Source of the DNA: Noviherbaspirillum sedimenti
GTDB taxonomy: Bacteria; Pseudomonadota; Gammaproteobacteria; Burkholderiales; Burkholderiaceae_D
Length of the DNA stretch: 64,000 bases
Assembly (NCBI RefSeq): GCF_003590835.1
Contig: NZ_QYUQ01000002.1
Span: forward strand, 310,001-374,000
Direction of reading: 5' to 3'
Part shown: positions 49,172 to 58,840 of the stretch, piece after piece
Layout: each line of letters starts with the position of its first letter
Position numbering within the stretch: the stretch's first letter is position 1
Notes under the pieces: generated by a model
Told to the model about the DNA's origin: nothing
Database searches by the model: none
The model's input: the letters and a program-made list of their open reading frames with translations, nothing else
Position numbers and translations under genes: made by a program

Positions 49172-50005
49172 ATGGATGTCAGCGGATTTTCACGTGTCTT
49201 GAGCGCCTTGCTGCTGGGCCTGGTTCTGGCCCAGCCGGCGCTTGCACAGCAAGACAAGGCGCAGCAAGACAAGGTACTCGAGGACGCGCCGCAAGACCAG
49301 CCGCGACCACAGGCGTCGCCGGCTCCTTCGGCCGCTGCGCACAGCGTCGATGCGATGGTTGCGCGGTATCCGCAGGGAGCAATTGATACGGACGCGCTGG
49401 CAGTGCAGGCGCAAGCTGATGTCAACTACGCACGGAGCGTGCTCGCGGCGCAATTCGCGAACGCCCAGAATGCCTGCCATGGCCGCTTCTTCACCAATGC
49501 CTGCATCGACCGCGCGAAGGAGGCGCAGCGCGCCGGACTCGCTGCACTGCGGCCGGTCGAACTGGAAGCCAATGCTTATCTGCGCCAGTCACGGGTAGAC
49601 CGGCGTGATCGTGCGCTGACAGAACAGCGTATCAAGGCGGAAGCGGTTGCGCAGGAACGCTTGCAGTTGCAGCCGGAGAATGAAAAAAAGGCCGCCCGCA
49701 AGGCTGAGGAGCGCGCAAGCCGGGAGCAGGAACGACAGGCCGGGCAGGCGGCCCCTGCCGGCATCGTCGACGACCGCGTGCGGCGTCACGAAGAAAAACT
49801 GCAACGCTTGCGCGAAGAAGATGCCGGCAAGGCGCAGGAGCGCGCCAGAAATATTGCTGCCTACGAGGAAAAGCAGAAGGAAGCCGCCGAGCGGCAAAAG
49901 AAGGTTGCCGAGAAAAAGGCGCAGAAGCAGCAGAAGCAGGGCGGCAATCCGGCCAGTCCAGCTGCCACCGCAGCCGGCCAGGCAGTGACCCCTGCCAAAC
50001 CCTAG
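49172..50005 (+). CDS. Exported coiled-coil protein rich in Ala, Gln, Arg and Lys
   Basis: 277 residues. The signal peptide ends AQPALAQ. A short charged linker (DKAQQDKVLEDAPQDQPRPQ) follows, then a segment with two Cys (ANAQNACHGRFFTNACIDRA) and a long helical, strongly charged region (about 130-250; RRDRALTEQRIKAEAVAQER, EEKQKEAAERQKKVAEKKAQ) predicted as a coiled coil. It ends in a low-complexity tail. No family is recognised; a periplasmic structural or scaffold role is a guess. Its stop lies in the same CTAG as the stop of the convergent phosphatase gene. Confidence 0.78.
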   Translation: MDVSGFSRVLSALLLGLVLAQPALAQQDKAQQDKVLEDAPQDQPRPQASPAPSAAAHSVDAMVARYPQGAIDTDALAVQAQADVNYARSVLAAQFANAQNACHGRFFTNACIDRAKEAQRAGLAALRPVELEANAYLRQSRVDRRDRALTEQRIKAEAVAQERLQLQPENEKKAARKAEERASREQERQAGQAAPAGIVDDRVRRHEEKLQRLREEDAGKAQERARNIAAYEEKQKEAAERQKKVAEKKAQKQQKQGGNPASPAATAAGQAVTPAKP

Positions 50006-50808
50006 ACTGCCCGCCCCATTTTTCCGACAGTGTAGTTGCGTTGTTCCTTTGGCAGCGTCACCAGCTTGACGATGGCCAGAGTGCAATTGTCCGCTACCGT
50101 GCCGGCCGCGCGTTCACGGGCTTTCTTGATCAGCATTTCGGAAGCCTGTCGCGGCGAATTCATTGCCAGCGCGGCACCCAGTTCGGCATCGCTGAAATAA
50201 TGCCAGAGGCCGTCGGAGCACAGCAGGAAGGCGTCGCCGGCTTTCAGGCCGTCGTGCCGCCCGATGGTGATGTAGGGTTCATTGCTCGAGCTGCCCAGCA
50301 CGTTGATCAAAATGTTGGACAGCTTGTGGTTTTTGGCTTCGTCGCGCGCCAGTTTGCCCTGGCTGATCAATTGTTCGACATAGGAATGGTCGGTGGTGCG
50401 TTCGGCGAAATTGGGGCCGCTGAATCGGTACAGGCGTGAATCGCCGACATGCGCCCAGATCGCGGACTTGTCGGGCGTGATTACCAGCAGTACCATGGTG
50501 CTGTGCGGTTGTTTTTCGGCCGAAAATCCGGTCAGCTTGATGATGGTGTGGACTTCATGGGCGATGATCTTCATCATCTCTTCAACCGTTTCGGTCAGCG
50601 GCGAGAAGAGTTCGAAATTCTGCCTGGCAGTGCGGATTACTTGCTCTGCAGCCATAGAGCCGCCGCTCCTGCCGCCCATGCCGTCGGCCAGCACCGCCAT
50701 CATGTAACCGGGTGCCTTGGGCGCGGAAAAGAGCGCGGCGCGATCCTGTTGTTCAGACCGGTCGCCTATGTGTTGGGCCGTGCCTGCTTCAATCTTGTAT
50801 TGGCTCAT
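50002..50808 (-). CDS. PP2C-family serine/threonine protein phosphatase
   Basis: 268 residues. PP2C motifs in order are GTAQHIGDRSEQQDRAAL, VLADGMGGRSGGSMAA (metal-binding Asp), AHVGDSRLYRF, and LLCSDGLWHYFSD (second metal Asp). It should remove phosphate from Ser/Thr proteins with Mn2+ or Mg2+. No Ser/Thr kinase, FHA or type VI secretion gene is adjacent, so its partner is unknown. Start 50808 is chosen from homology; the Shine-Dalgarno is weak. It is convergent with the coiled-coil gene and divergent from the DUF465 gene. Confidence 0.9.
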   Translation of the reverse strand: MSQYKIEAGTAQHIGDRSEQQDRAALFSAPKAPGYMMAVLADGMGGRSGGSMAAEQVIRTARQNFELFSPLTETVEEMMKIIAHEVHTIIKLTGFSAEKQPHSTMVLLVITPDKSAIWAHVGDSRLYRFSGPNFAERTTDHSYVEQLISQGKLARDEAKNHKLSNILINVLGSSSNEPYITIGRHDGLKAGDAFLLCSDGLWHYFSDAELGAALAMNSPRQASEMLIKKARERAAGTVADNCTLAIVKLVTLPKEQRNYTVGKMGRAV

Positions 50809-50932
50809 ACGTCGGGGTGGATTACACTGCGCATTGGCAATGGGCATATAGTACGGAATATTTCTTCCATGCGCCAATGATGACGGGTGGAAATGTGAAT
50901 TATTGTGAATTTTTTGTCTTAAAAGTAACAGA

Positions 50933-51139
50933 ATGAGCAAAGCCGCCGTGGAAGATATTCAACGCCGTATCATTGAACTGGAAGTCGAGCACCGCGATCT
51001 GGATGCGGTGATCGACCTGTTGTCGCGTGCTTTGCGGCCGGAGGAGCTGCAATTGCGGCGCCTCAAAAAGCGCAAGTTACAGTTAAAAGACCATATCACA
51101 TTGTTGAAAATGCAATTGATTCCTGATATCCCGGCCTGA
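50933..51139 (+). CDS. DUF465 (YdcH-family) small helical protein
   Basis: 68 residues: IIELEVEHRDLDAVIDLLSR and LQLRRLKKRKLQLKDHITLL match the DUF465 pattern HRDLD-x2-ID and L-x-RLKKRKL-x-LKD. It is probably an antiparallel helical hairpin or coiled coil. Function is not established. The helicase gene follows after 64 nt on the same strand. Confidence 0.88.
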   Translation: MSKAAVEDIQRRIIELEVEHRDLDAVIDLLSRALRPEELQLRRLKKRKLQLKDHITLLKMQLIPDIPA

Positions 51140-51203
51140 TGCGCCGCCTGATCCGAATCTCCCGGCGACGCCTCCCGCGCACCGCCTTCGCTACAGAACG
51201 ACC

Positions 51204-53219
51204 TTGACTCAAGAAAATCCCGCACCCGCCCAAGCCGGCGTCCATGACCAGGAAGTCGAGCAACTGTTCGATGCCGGCGGCCCCTTGGGCCAGGCGGTGT
51301 CGGGGTTCCGGCCGCGCCAGTCGCAAACCGAAATGGCCCAGGCGATCGCCGAGGCCATCGCGCAGCAGGGCAGCCTGATCGCCGAAGCCGGCACCGGCAC
51401 CGGCAAGACCTTCGCCTACCTGGCGCCGGCGCTGCTGTGGGGCGGCAAGGTGATCGTTTCCACTGGCACCAAGAACTTGCAGGACCAGCTGTTCCTGCGC
51501 GATATCCCGACCGTGCGCAAGGCATTGAATACCCCGGTTTCGGTGGCGCTGCTGAAGGGCCGCGCCAATTACCTCTGTCACTTTCATCTTGAACGCACCT
51601 TGCAGAACGGTCGCCTGACCGCGCGCGAAGATGTCGGCTACCTGCGTGAGATTTCGCGCTTCGCCAAGACCACCAGCACCGGCGACAAGGCGGAGCTGGC
51701 GCGGGTGCCGGAAACCGCCCTGGTGTGGAACCTGGTGACTTCTACCCGCGATACCTGCATGGGTGCCGAATGCCAGTATTACCAGGATTGCTTCGTCATG
51801 AAGGCACGCCGCGAGGCGCAGCAGGCCGATGTGGTGGTGGTCAACCACCATTTGTTCTTCGCCGACGTGGCGCTGAAGGATACCGGTATCGCCGAATTGC
51901 TGCCCTCGGCCAATACCATCGTTTTCGACGAGGCGCACCAGTTGCCGGAAACCGCATCGCTGTTCTTTGGCGAGACGGTCTCGACTGCGCAAGTGCTGGA
52001 GTTGTGCCGCGATGTGCTGGCCGAAGGCCTGGCGCATGCGCGCGACGGCGCCGCATGGCCGCAAGTGGTGGCGCCGGTCGAGCGTGCCGCGCGTGATTTG
52101 CGGCTGGCCTTTTCGCAGGATATCGTGCGCCTGGCAGTTGGCCAGATCGCGCCGTCCAGCCCGTTTTTCCCGGCGCTGGACAAGCTCATGTCGGAACTCG
52201 AGGGCATGATCGTGGTGCTGCAGGCGCAGTCCGAACGCGCCGAAACCATCGAGCAGTGCCGCGTGCGTGCGCACGAGCTGTCGGCCAAACTGATGGCCTG
52301 GAAAAGCGCCAGCGGCGCGGCGCCCGCCCAGGTGGAGGAAGAACAGCAGGCGGTGCTGTGGGTGGAAGCCTTTTCGACATCCCTGCAATTGCACAAGACG
52401 CCGCTATCGATCGCCCCGGTATTCTCGAAGCAGCGCGAAGGCACGCCGCGCGCCTGGATATTTACCTCGGCGACGCTGGCGGTGAAAAATGATTTCCAGC
52501 ATTACACCTCGCAAATGGGCTTGCACGATGCCCCGGCCCGCACCTGGCCGAGCCCGTTCGACTACGGCAAACAAGCCTTGCTGTACGTGCCCGACGGCCT
52601 GCCGCAGCCAAACTCGCCCGGCTACACCGATGCGGTGGTCGACATGGCGCTGCCGCTGATCGAAGCCGCCGGCGGCCGCACCTTCCTGTTGTGCACCACC
52701 ATCCGCGCGGTCAACCGCGCCGCCGAACGCCTGCGCGCCGAATTCGAGGCGCGCAATCTGCCATTCCCGCTGCTGGTGCAGGGCGAAGCCGGCCGCACCG
52801 AATTGCTGGAGCGTTTCCGCAGCGCCGGCAATGCCGTGCTGATCGGCAGCCAGAGTTTCTGGGAAGGGGTGGACGTGCGCGGCGACGCCTTGTCGCTGGT
52901 AATCATCGACAAGCTGCCGTTCGCGCCGCCGGACGACCCGGTGCTGGCCGCGCGCATCGAGGCGCTGGAGCGGCGCGGCCTGAACGGCTTTGTCCACCAC
53001 CAGTTGCCGGAAGCGGTGATCACCCTGAAGCAGGGCGCCGGCCGCCTGATCCGCGATGAAACCGACCGCGGCGTGCTGGTGATCTGCGACCCCAGGCTGA
53101 TTTCCAAACCGTATGGCCGGCGCATCTGGCAAAGCCTGCCGCCGTTCAAGCGCACCCGTGTCGCCGCGGATGTCCTGGCATTTTTCAACGAGCCTGCAGG
53201 CATTGGTCATACGCACTGA
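51204..53219 (+). CDS. DinG/YoaA-type ATP-dependent DNA helicase (XPD-like, Fe-S)
   Basis: 671 residues from TTG 51204. Q-motif-like FRPRQSQTEMA is followed by Walker A AEAGTGTGKTFAYL (about 60-73). Candidate iron-sulfur Cys residues are in RANYLCHFHLE, DTCMGAECQYYQDCF, and the DEAH box is VFDEAHQLPE (about 242). C-terminal motifs are IGSQSFWEGVDVRGDALSLV and QGAGRLIRDETDRG. This is a 5'-3' superfamily 2 helicase of the XPD/DinG group acting in replication and repair. The size and lack of an exonuclease domain fit YoaA/DinG of Gram-negatives. The start codon is uncertain because the ribosome site is weak. Confidence 0.93.
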   Translation: MTQENPAPAQAGVHDQEVEQLFDAGGPLGQAVSGFRPRQSQTEMAQAIAEAIAQQGSLIAEAGTGTGKTFAYLAPALLWGGKVIVSTGTKNLQDQLFLRDIPTVRKALNTPVSVALLKGRANYLCHFHLERTLQNGRLTAREDVGYLREISRFAKTTSTGDKAELARVPETALVWNLVTSTRDTCMGAECQYYQDCFVMKARREAQQADVVVVNHHLFFADVALKDTGIAELLPSANTIVFDEAHQLPETASLFFGETVSTAQVLELCRDVLAEGLAHARDGAAWPQVVAPVERAARDLRLAFSQDIVRLAVGQIAPSSPFFPALDKLMSELEGMIVVLQAQSERAETIEQCRVRAHELSAKLMAWKSASGAAPAQVEEEQQAVLWVEAFSTSLQLHKTPLSIAPVFSKQREGTPRAWIFTSATLAVKNDFQHYTSQMGLHDAPARTWPSPFDYGKQALLYVPDGLPQPNSPGYTDAVVDMALPLIEAAGGRTFLLCTTIRAVNRAAERLRAEFEARNLPFPLLVQGEAGRTELLERFRSAGNAVLIGSQSFWEGVDVRGDALSLVIIDKLPFAPPDDPVLAARIEALERRGLNGFVHHQLPEAVITLKQGAGRLIRDETDRGVLVICDPRLISKPYGRRIWQSLPPFKRTRVAADVLAFFNEPAGIGHTH

Positions 53220-53236
53220 ATTTTTTGAGGAGCTTC

Positions 53237-54154
53237 ATGGCTACACCGATTTCCCTGTTGCCGATACGACGTGCCGACCTGTCGGTAGGGTTGCGGCTTG
53301 GGCGGCCAGTGTACGATTGGCACGGCACATTGTTGCTGGCGGCCGGCACCGTGATCGAGTCGCAAGGACAGCTCGATAAACTCCTGCAAACCGGTTTTAT
53401 GGAAGAATCGAATTGGGGGGCGGCCGCGCCTTCCGGCGTTTCCGCGCCTCCCCGGAGCAAGGTGCGGGTGGCTTCCAGCGCGACCGAAGCTGCCACGGAT
53501 GCTGCCGCGAAGGAAACGATCGTCCGCATGGAGGACGTGCACTGGGCCGTTGGCGAAGCCATGACCTTGCAAGCACACGACAAGCCTTCGCTGCGCTATC
53601 CAATCCAGCTGATCGGTTTCATCAAGCATCGCATGCTGTTCGTCAGCGCGCCCACGGTGGATGGCAAGTTCGAACTGATCCGCGAGGGCCAGACTTTCGT
53701 GGCCCGGGCGTTCTCCGGGAAAAAGGCTTATGCCTTCACGGCAGCCGCTCTCAAGTCGGTGCATTCGCCGCATCCCTATCTCCTGCTTGCTTATCCGCGT
53801 GAAGTGCGCTGTACCGTGGTGCGCCAGAGCGCGCGCGTGCAAGTCAGGCTGATTGCTGCGGTGGCGCTGGGCAGGCCGGAAAGAATGGCTGCCGGCACCA
53901 TTACTGACCTCAGCACGGGCGGTGCATCGGTTATTTCGAAAGAGCCGCTGGGCGTCAAGGGCGAAACCGGCACGATCAAGTTCAAGGTACATGCCGCCGA
54001 AGCGGACGCTTATCCCAACATCCGCTTCATTTTGCGTTCCGTGGTGCAGGATGAGGGGGGCGAAGGGTTCCGGCAGGGATTGGAATTCGTTGACGTGCCT
54101 GCGCATGAGCGCTTGATCCTGTCGGCGTTCGTCCATCAGGGCCTGGTGGCGTAA
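53237..54154 (+). CDS. YcgR/PilZ-domain c-di-GMP effector
   Basis: 305 residues. Residues about 90-180 resemble a YcgR-type N-terminal domain (HKPSL-like, VDGKFELIREGQTFVARAFS). The PilZ domain follows with RQSAR at 196-200 and DLSTGGASVIS from Asp224, which together bind the c-di-GMP dimer. The N-terminal 60 residues (LSVGLRLGRPVYDWHGTLLL) form an extra beta-rich part seen in some betaproteobacterial members. It probably regulates motility, adhesion or polysaccharide. GAGGAG precedes ATG 53237. No cyclase or phosphodiesterase is adjacent. Confidence 0.87.
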   Translation: MATPISLLPIRRADLSVGLRLGRPVYDWHGTLLLAAGTVIESQGQLDKLLQTGFMEESNWGAAAPSGVSAPPRSKVRVASSATEAATDAAAKETIVRMEDVHWAVGEAMTLQAHDKPSLRYPIQLIGFIKHRMLFVSAPTVDGKFELIREGQTFVARAFSGKKAYAFTAAALKSVHSPHPYLLLAYPREVRCTVVRQSARVQVRLIAAVALGRPERMAAGTITDLSTGGASVISKEPLGVKGETGTIKFKVHAAEADAYPNIRFILRSVVQDEGGEGFRQGLEFVDVPAHERLILSAFVHQGLVA

Positions 54155-54205
54155 TTTCATCGCATGTTAATCGGCGCCTGAGATTGCTTCAGGTAAAATC
54201 CGCTT

Positions 54206-54946
54206 ATGAAAATTCTTGTCAGTAACGACGACGGTTACCTTGCCCCCGGCATCATTGCCCTGGCCGATGCCCTGGCGTCGATCGCGGAAATCACCGTGGT
54301 GGCGCCTGACAGCAACCGTTCAGGCTCTTCGAATTCGCTGACCCTGGACCGGCCGCTATCGGTATACAGGGCTGCCAATGGTTTTTATTTTGTCAACGGC
54401 ACCCCTTCGGATTGCGTGCACGTGGCGCTGACCGGGCTGATTGCCGACAAGCCGGACCTGGTCGTCTCCGGCATCAACCAGGGCCAGAACATGGGTGACG
54501 ATACGTTGTATTCGGGTACCGTGGCCGCCGCCACCGAAGGCTATCTGTTCGGCATTCCTTCGATCGCCTTTTCACAGGTGGAAAAGGGCTGGAAAGAGCT
54601 CGATGCAGCCGCTCGCAAGGCCAGGGAAATCGTGCAGCGGCGCTTCGATGCGCTGCAAAAGCCGTATCTCCTGAACGTCAATATTCCCAACCTGCCTTAT
54701 GACAAGCTTGGCAAGATCGTGCCGACGCGGCTCGGCAAGCGGCATCAATCCGAGGCCGTGATCCGCACGCAGGATCCGCATGGGCGCGAGATTTTCTGGA
54801 TTGGCCCGGCCGGCGCCGCCCGCGATGCCGGCGAGGGCACCGATTTCCACGCGACCGCAGCCGGCAATGTCTCCATTACGCCGCTGCAGATCGATCTTAC
54901 CCATGCCGCGCAACTCGATGCGCTGGCCAGGGCTTGCCATGACTGA
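54206..54946 (+). CDS. surE: 5'/3'-nucleotidase SurE
   Basis: 246 residues. Metal-site [11 protein letters not shown] (residues 6-16), [27 protein letters not shown], and [25 protein letters not shown] are all canonical. It dephosphorylates nucleoside monophosphates and short polyphosphates and is important in stationary phase. It overlaps pcm by 8 nt, starting the surE-pcm-nlpD-rpoS stationary-phase cluster. Confidence 0.96.
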   Translation: MKILVSNDDGYLAPGIIALADALASIAEITVVAPDSNRSGSSNSLTLDRPLSVYRAANGFYFVNGTPSDCVHVALTGLIADKPDLVVSGINQGQNMGDDTLYSGTVAAATEGYLFGIPSIAFSQVEKGWKELDAAARKAREIVQRRFDALQKPYLLNVNIPNLPYDKLGKIVPTRLGKRHQSEAVIRTQDPHGREIFWIGPAGAARDAGEGTDFHATAAGNVSITPLQIDLTHAAQLDALARACHD

Positions 54947-55874
54947 CAAGGGCAAGCGTTTTCCGCTGTCCCTGTCTGCACTAGTGGAAAAGCCGGGGTC
55001 GGCGGCGCTCCGGCCAGGGGCGGCGGTATCGCGCCAGACCGCCACCCGTAACGCCGCCCAGCATTGCATGCGGGACGCACTCGCTGCAGCGGCGCCCAGG
55101 ACGATGGCCGCAGGAGCGCTTGCACCCGCGGCGCCTTCATCCAAGTCCGCAGGTCCGGCCAATCCCGCTGTTTCGACAGGCGCCGGAAAATCGACGGCTG
55201 CTGCCGCGCCAGCCAGTGCGCGCGCGGTGCCGCTGGTGTCCGAAGGGGTACGCAAGGCGATGGTCGAGCGCGTGGCAAAACAGGGCGTGCGCGACCCCAT
55301 GGTGCTGGCGGCCATGCTGGAAGTGCCGCGACATTTGTTCATGGAGCCGGCGCTGGCCAGCCAGGCCTATATCGATGCCTCGCTGCCGATCGGCTATCAT
55401 CAAACCATTTCCCAGCCTTATATTGTGGCGCGCATGATCGAAGTCATGCGCGACAACCGCAATCGCGGCGCCTTGGGCCGGGTGCTGGAGATCGGCACCG
55501 GCTGTGGCTATCAGGCTGCCGTATTGTCGCTGGTGGCAAAGGATGTGTTTTCGATCGAGCGCATCAAGCCCCTGCACGAGCTGGCGAAATCCAATCTGCG
55601 GCCGATGCGCATCGCCAATATCCGCCTGCATTACGGCGATGGTATGCTTGGCCTGCCGCAGGCGGGGCCTTTTGACGGCATCATCCTGGCCGCGGCCGGA
55701 CTCGAAGTGCCGCAAGCCCTGCTGGCACAATTGACAATCGGCGGCCGGCTGGTCGCGCCGGTCGGCGAGCGGCACCAGGTGCTGCAGCTGGTCGAGCGCA
55801 CCGGCCCGGCGGAATGGGCCAGTACCACGCTGGAGGCTTGCCACTTCGTGCCGCTGCGTCCCGGCACCGTATGA
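54939..55874 (+). CDS. pcm: Protein-L-isoaspartate O-methyltransferase with long N-terminal extension
   Basis: 311 residues, about 100 longer than typical Pcm. The catalytic part begins near residue 100: [40 protein letters not shown], the SAM site [17 protein letters not shown], and the C-terminal [14 protein letters not shown]. It repairs isoaspartyl residues in aged proteins. The extra N-terminus is Ala/Pro/Ser/Lys-rich and looks disordered. ATG 54939 lies inside the end of surE. An internal start nearer the domain cannot be excluded. Confidence 0.93.
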   Translation: MTDKGKRFPLSLSALVEKPGSAALRPGAAVSRQTATRNAAQHCMRDALAAAAPRTMAAGALAPAAPSSKSAGPANPAVSTGAGKSTAAAAPASARAVPLVSEGVRKAMVERVAKQGVRDPMVLAAMLEVPRHLFMEPALASQAYIDASLPIGYHQTISQPYIVARMIEVMRDNRNRGALGRVLEIGTGCGYQAAVLSLVAKDVFSIERIKPLHELAKSNLRPMRIANIRLHYGDGMLGLPQAGPFDGIILAAAGLEVPQALLAQLTIGGRLVAPVGERHQVLQLVERTGPAEWASTTLEACHFVPLRPGTV

Positions 55875-55894
55875 AGGGAGTGCTTTTGCAAACA

Positions 55895-56914
55895 ATGAAA
55901 CTGAAGAGAAACGAAAAAATGCGTCTGGTTTTACCAATTACGCTGGCGGTCCTGCTGGCGGCATGCAGCACGCCGCGCCCGCCGGCCCCCATTGTCGACA
56001 GGACCCCGCGTCCTGACAGCCGTGCCGCCACGACGGCGAGCGCCGGCGCCCGGCAGATGGACAGCCATGGCAATTACGCGGTAAGAAAAGGCGATACCCT
56101 GTTCCAGATATCCCAGGATTTCGGCCAGAACGTGCGCGACCTGGTGAGCTGGAACAATCTGGCCAATGCCAATGACATCCAGGTCGGCCAGCTCTTGCGC
56201 GTGGCGCCGGCAGGCGCAGTTGGTGCAGTTGGCGCACCGTCCGCCGGGGTGCCCAGCACCGGCGCCGCAGCAGTGCCGGCGATCGAGGTCCGGCCGCTGA
56301 ACGCGTCGCCGTCGGTGTCTGCGGCGCCGCCGGTCTCTGCAGCCAACGTACCCAACAAGACCGCGCCGCGGGGCGACAAACAAGCTTATTCCGAAACCGC
56401 CCTGGCCGAGCTGCAAAAGCCTGACAGCGCCACGCCGGCAAGCGCGCCGGCCCCGGCTCCGGCCCCGGCCGCGGCGTCCCCGAGCGCAGCCAGGCCGGTA
56501 GAAAAAGCCGCAGACAAGCCCATCGTCGCCGCCGTGAATCAGGAAGACGCCGGCATTTCCTGGATATGGCCGACCGACGGCAGGATCGTCGGCAGCTTCG
56601 ACGGCACCAAGAAGGGCATCGATATCGGCGGCAAGTCCGGCCAGCCCGTGGTGGCTGCCGCCGGCGGCAAGGTGATGTATGCTGGCAGCGGCATTCGTGG
56701 TTATGGCAATCTTGTCATCGTTAAACATACCAATAACCTGCTTTCGGCCTATGCCCACAACAAAACCATCCTGGTCAAGGAGGGTCAAACTGTCGGCAAA
56801 GGCGACAGGATCGCGGAAATGGGCAATACTGATGCCGATGCGGTCAAGCTTCACTTTGAGATTCGTCAGCAAGGAAAACCGGTCGATCCTGCAAAATTCC
56901 TCCCTAGCCGATAA
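55895..56914 (+). CDS. nlpD: NlpD-type LysM/M23 lipoprotein (amidase activator)
   Basis: About 339 residues from ATG 55895; in-frame ATGs at 55871 (overlapping the pcm stop) and 55919 are alternatives. Lipobox LAVLLAACS. LysM is at about 59-102 (YAVRKGDTLFQISQDFGQNV; WNNLANANDIQVGQ), followed by a long Ala/Pro linker and a C-terminal LytM domain (about 230-335). That domain contains GTKKGIDIGGKSGQPVVAA and SAYAHNKTILVKEGQTVGKG, close to E. coli NlpD. Zinc ligands are degenerate, as in NlpD, which activates AmiC instead of cutting peptidoglycan itself. In relatives, rpoS promoters lie inside nlpD. Confidence 0.92.
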   Translation: MKLKRNEKMRLVLPITLAVLLAACSTPRPPAPIVDRTPRPDSRAATTASAGARQMDSHGNYAVRKGDTLFQISQDFGQNVRDLVSWNNLANANDIQVGQLLRVAPAGAVGAVGAPSAGVPSTGAAAVPAIEVRPLNASPSVSAAPPVSAANVPNKTAPRGDKQAYSETALAELQKPDSATPASAPAPAPAPAAASPSAARPVEKAADKPIVAAVNQEDAGISWIWPTDGRIVGSFDGTKKGIDIGGKSGQPVVAAAGGKVMYAGSGIRGYGNLVIVKHTNNLLSAYAHNKTILVKEGQTVGKGDRIAEMGNTDADAVKLHFEIRQQGKPVDPAKFLPSR

Positions 56915-57928
56915 ATGACACGAAACCCTCGCCCCCCGCTGGATGATGAAATGCTCACGGATGACGCCTCCGACATGCCCATTGAGCTCGCAGACCAGCG
57001 CACAGGGGAGGGGCCCGACGAGGAGCTTGCCGCCGTTCGCACGGCCGAAGTCGACAGCGTCGATGAACTCAAGACGGTGCTGGCTGCCGAGCTGTCCACC
57101 GACACCACGCAGCATTACCTGAACCAGATCGGCGCGCGGCCGCTGCTGACGGTGGCCGAAGAAGTGCATTACGCGACCCTGGCCAAGCAGGGCAACTTCG
57201 AGGCGCGTCAGAAAATGATCGAGCATAACCTGCGCCTCGTGGTGTCGATCGCCAAGCATTACATCAACCGCGGCGTGGTGCTGCTCGACCTGATCGAGGA
57301 GGGCAACCTCGGCCTGATGCGCGCCATCGACAAGTTCGAGCCGGAGCGGGGCTTTCGCTTTTCCACCTATGCCACCTGGTGGATCCGCCAGAGCATCGAG
57401 CGCGCCATCATGAACCAGGCGCGCACGGTGCGGCTGCCGGTGCACATGGTGCGCGAGCTGAACCAGATCCTGCGCGCCAAGTATCATCTGGAAGCACAGC
57501 ACCGCGACGGCAAGGATGCCAGCGCCGAAGACATCGCCCACCTGGTCGACCGGCCCGTGGAAGACGTGCAGGACATCCTCGCCTTGTCCGAGCACGCCAC
57601 CTCGCTCGACGCCCCGCTGGACAGCGATCCGCAGGCCAGCCTGATGGACATGCTGCCCGGCGACAGTGCCGACGGCCCCGATTCGCGCGCCGAACTGGGT
57701 GAAATGGTGGCCAAGGTGCGCGACTGGCTGGGCAAGCTGCCCGACAAGCAGCGCATCGTCATCCTGCGCCGCTTCGGCCTGGACAACGACGATCCCGCCA
57801 CGCTGGAAGAACTGGCCGAGGAAATGGGCGTCACCCGCGAGCGGGTGCGCCAGATCCAGCAGGAAGCCCTGATCAAACTGAAACGCGCACTGACCTCCAA
57901 CGGGGTTGGAAAGGATGCCCTGTTGTGA
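56915..57928 (+). CDS. rpoS: RNA polymerase sigma factor RpoS
   Basis: 337 residues. Region 1.2/2.1 is [19 protein letters not shown]. Region 2.2-2.4 is [20 protein letters not shown] and [20 protein letters not shown]. Region 3 is the [15 protein letters not shown] segment and region 4.2 is [21 protein letters not shown]. It is the master sigma factor of stationary phase and general stress. The ATG follows the nlpD stop directly; ATG 56951 is a possible shorter start. The stop overlaps the GTG start of the exonuclease gene. Confidence 0.95.
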   Translation: MTRNPRPPLDDEMLTDDASDMPIELADQRTGEGPDEELAAVRTAEVDSVDELKTVLAAELSTDTTQHYLNQIGARPLLTVAEEVHYATLAKQGNFEARQKMIEHNLRLVVSIAKHYINRGVVLLDLIEEGNLGLMRAIDKFEPERGFRFSTYATWWIRQSIERAIMNQARTVRLPVHMVRELNQILRAKYHLEAQHRDGKDASAEDIAHLVDRPVEDVQDILALSEHATSLDAPLDSDPQASLMDMLPGDSADGPDSRAELGEMVAKVRDWLGKLPDKQRIVILRRFGLDNDDPATLEELAEEMGVTRERVRQIQQEALIKLKRALTSNGVGKDALL

Positions 57929-58704
57929 CCCCGATCATGGTATTCGACATCGAGACCATTCCCGATGTCGATGGCTTGCGCCGCCTGCATGGCCATGCGG
58001 CCGAAATGAGCGACGCCGCAGTGGCGGAACTGGCCTTTGCCGCCCGCCGCGAAAAGACCGGCGCGGATTTCCTGCAGCACCACCTGCATCGGGTCGCGGC
58101 GATTTCCTGCGTGTTCCGCGACGACGAGGGCTTCCGGGTGCGCTCGCTGGGCAGCCTGGAAGACGGCGAAGCAAAGCTGGTGAACGATTTCTTCCGCGTG
58201 ATCGACCGTTACACGCCGCAGCTGGTGTCCTGGAACGGCGGCGGCTTCGACTTGCCGGTGCTGCACTACCGCGCCATGCTCAACGGCGTGACAGCTTCGC
58301 GCTACTGGGAAATGGGCAACGAGGACCGCGATTTCAAGTGGAACAATTACCTGAGCCGCTACCACACCCGCCACCTCGACCTGATGGACCTGCTGGCCAT
58401 GTACACCGGCCGCGCCAATGCGCCGCTGGACGACCTCGCCAAGCTGTGCGGCTTTCCCGGCAAGCTGGGGGTCGACGGATCGCAGGTCTGGAACCTGTGC
58501 CGGGACGGGCGCCTGAAGGAAATCCGCGACTACTGCGAAACCGACGTGGTCAATACCTACCTGGTGTATTGCCGCTTTCAGTTGATGCGCGGCGAATTGA
58601 GCCGCGATGGCTACGCCGCCGAGATGGAACTGGTGCGCTCGTCCCTGTCCAGGCTCGACAGCCCGCACTGGCGCGAATACCTGGACGCCTGGCCAGGCGA
58701 ATAA
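57925..58704 (+). CDS. Predicted 3'-5' exonuclease, PolB-like DEDD family
   Basis: 259 residues from GTG 57925. The exonuclease motifs are [12 protein letters not shown] (Asp and Glu), [19 protein letters not shown] (second Asp), and [16 protein letters not shown] (terminal Asp). The family is RNase H-like and related to the proofreading domain of family B polymerases; many beta- and gammaproteobacteria carry it as a single-domain protein. The GTG overlaps the rpoS stop by 4 nt, so its synthesis should follow RpoS. Confidence 0.9.
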   Translation: MTPIMVFDIETIPDVDGLRRLHGHAAEMSDAAVAELAFAARREKTGADFLQHHLHRVAAISCVFRDDEGFRVRSLGSLEDGEAKLVNDFFRVIDRYTPQLVSWNGGGFDLPVLHYRAMLNGVTASRYWEMGNEDRDFKWNNYLSRYHTRHLDLMDLLAMYTGRANAPLDDLAKLCGFPGKLGVDGSQVWNLCRDGRLKEIRDYCETDVVNTYLVYCRFQLMRGELSRDGYAAEMELVRSSLSRLDSPHWREYLDAWPGE

Positions 58705-58840
58705 GCCTCTCTGTCCCCGCCATGTCCGCACCGGCGCTGATGCCGGCGCGGGCGGATTGCTTTATCATGTCGGGCCATTCTGCGCCAGGTCACGGCTTCA
58801 CGACGGCGCCCCTTAATCCAGTTTTTGCCGGTTTTATCCT

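Noticed and set aside
55931..57595. 554-codon antisense frame over nlpD and rpoS
   Set aside because: Mirrors two confirmed genes and is low in coding signal.
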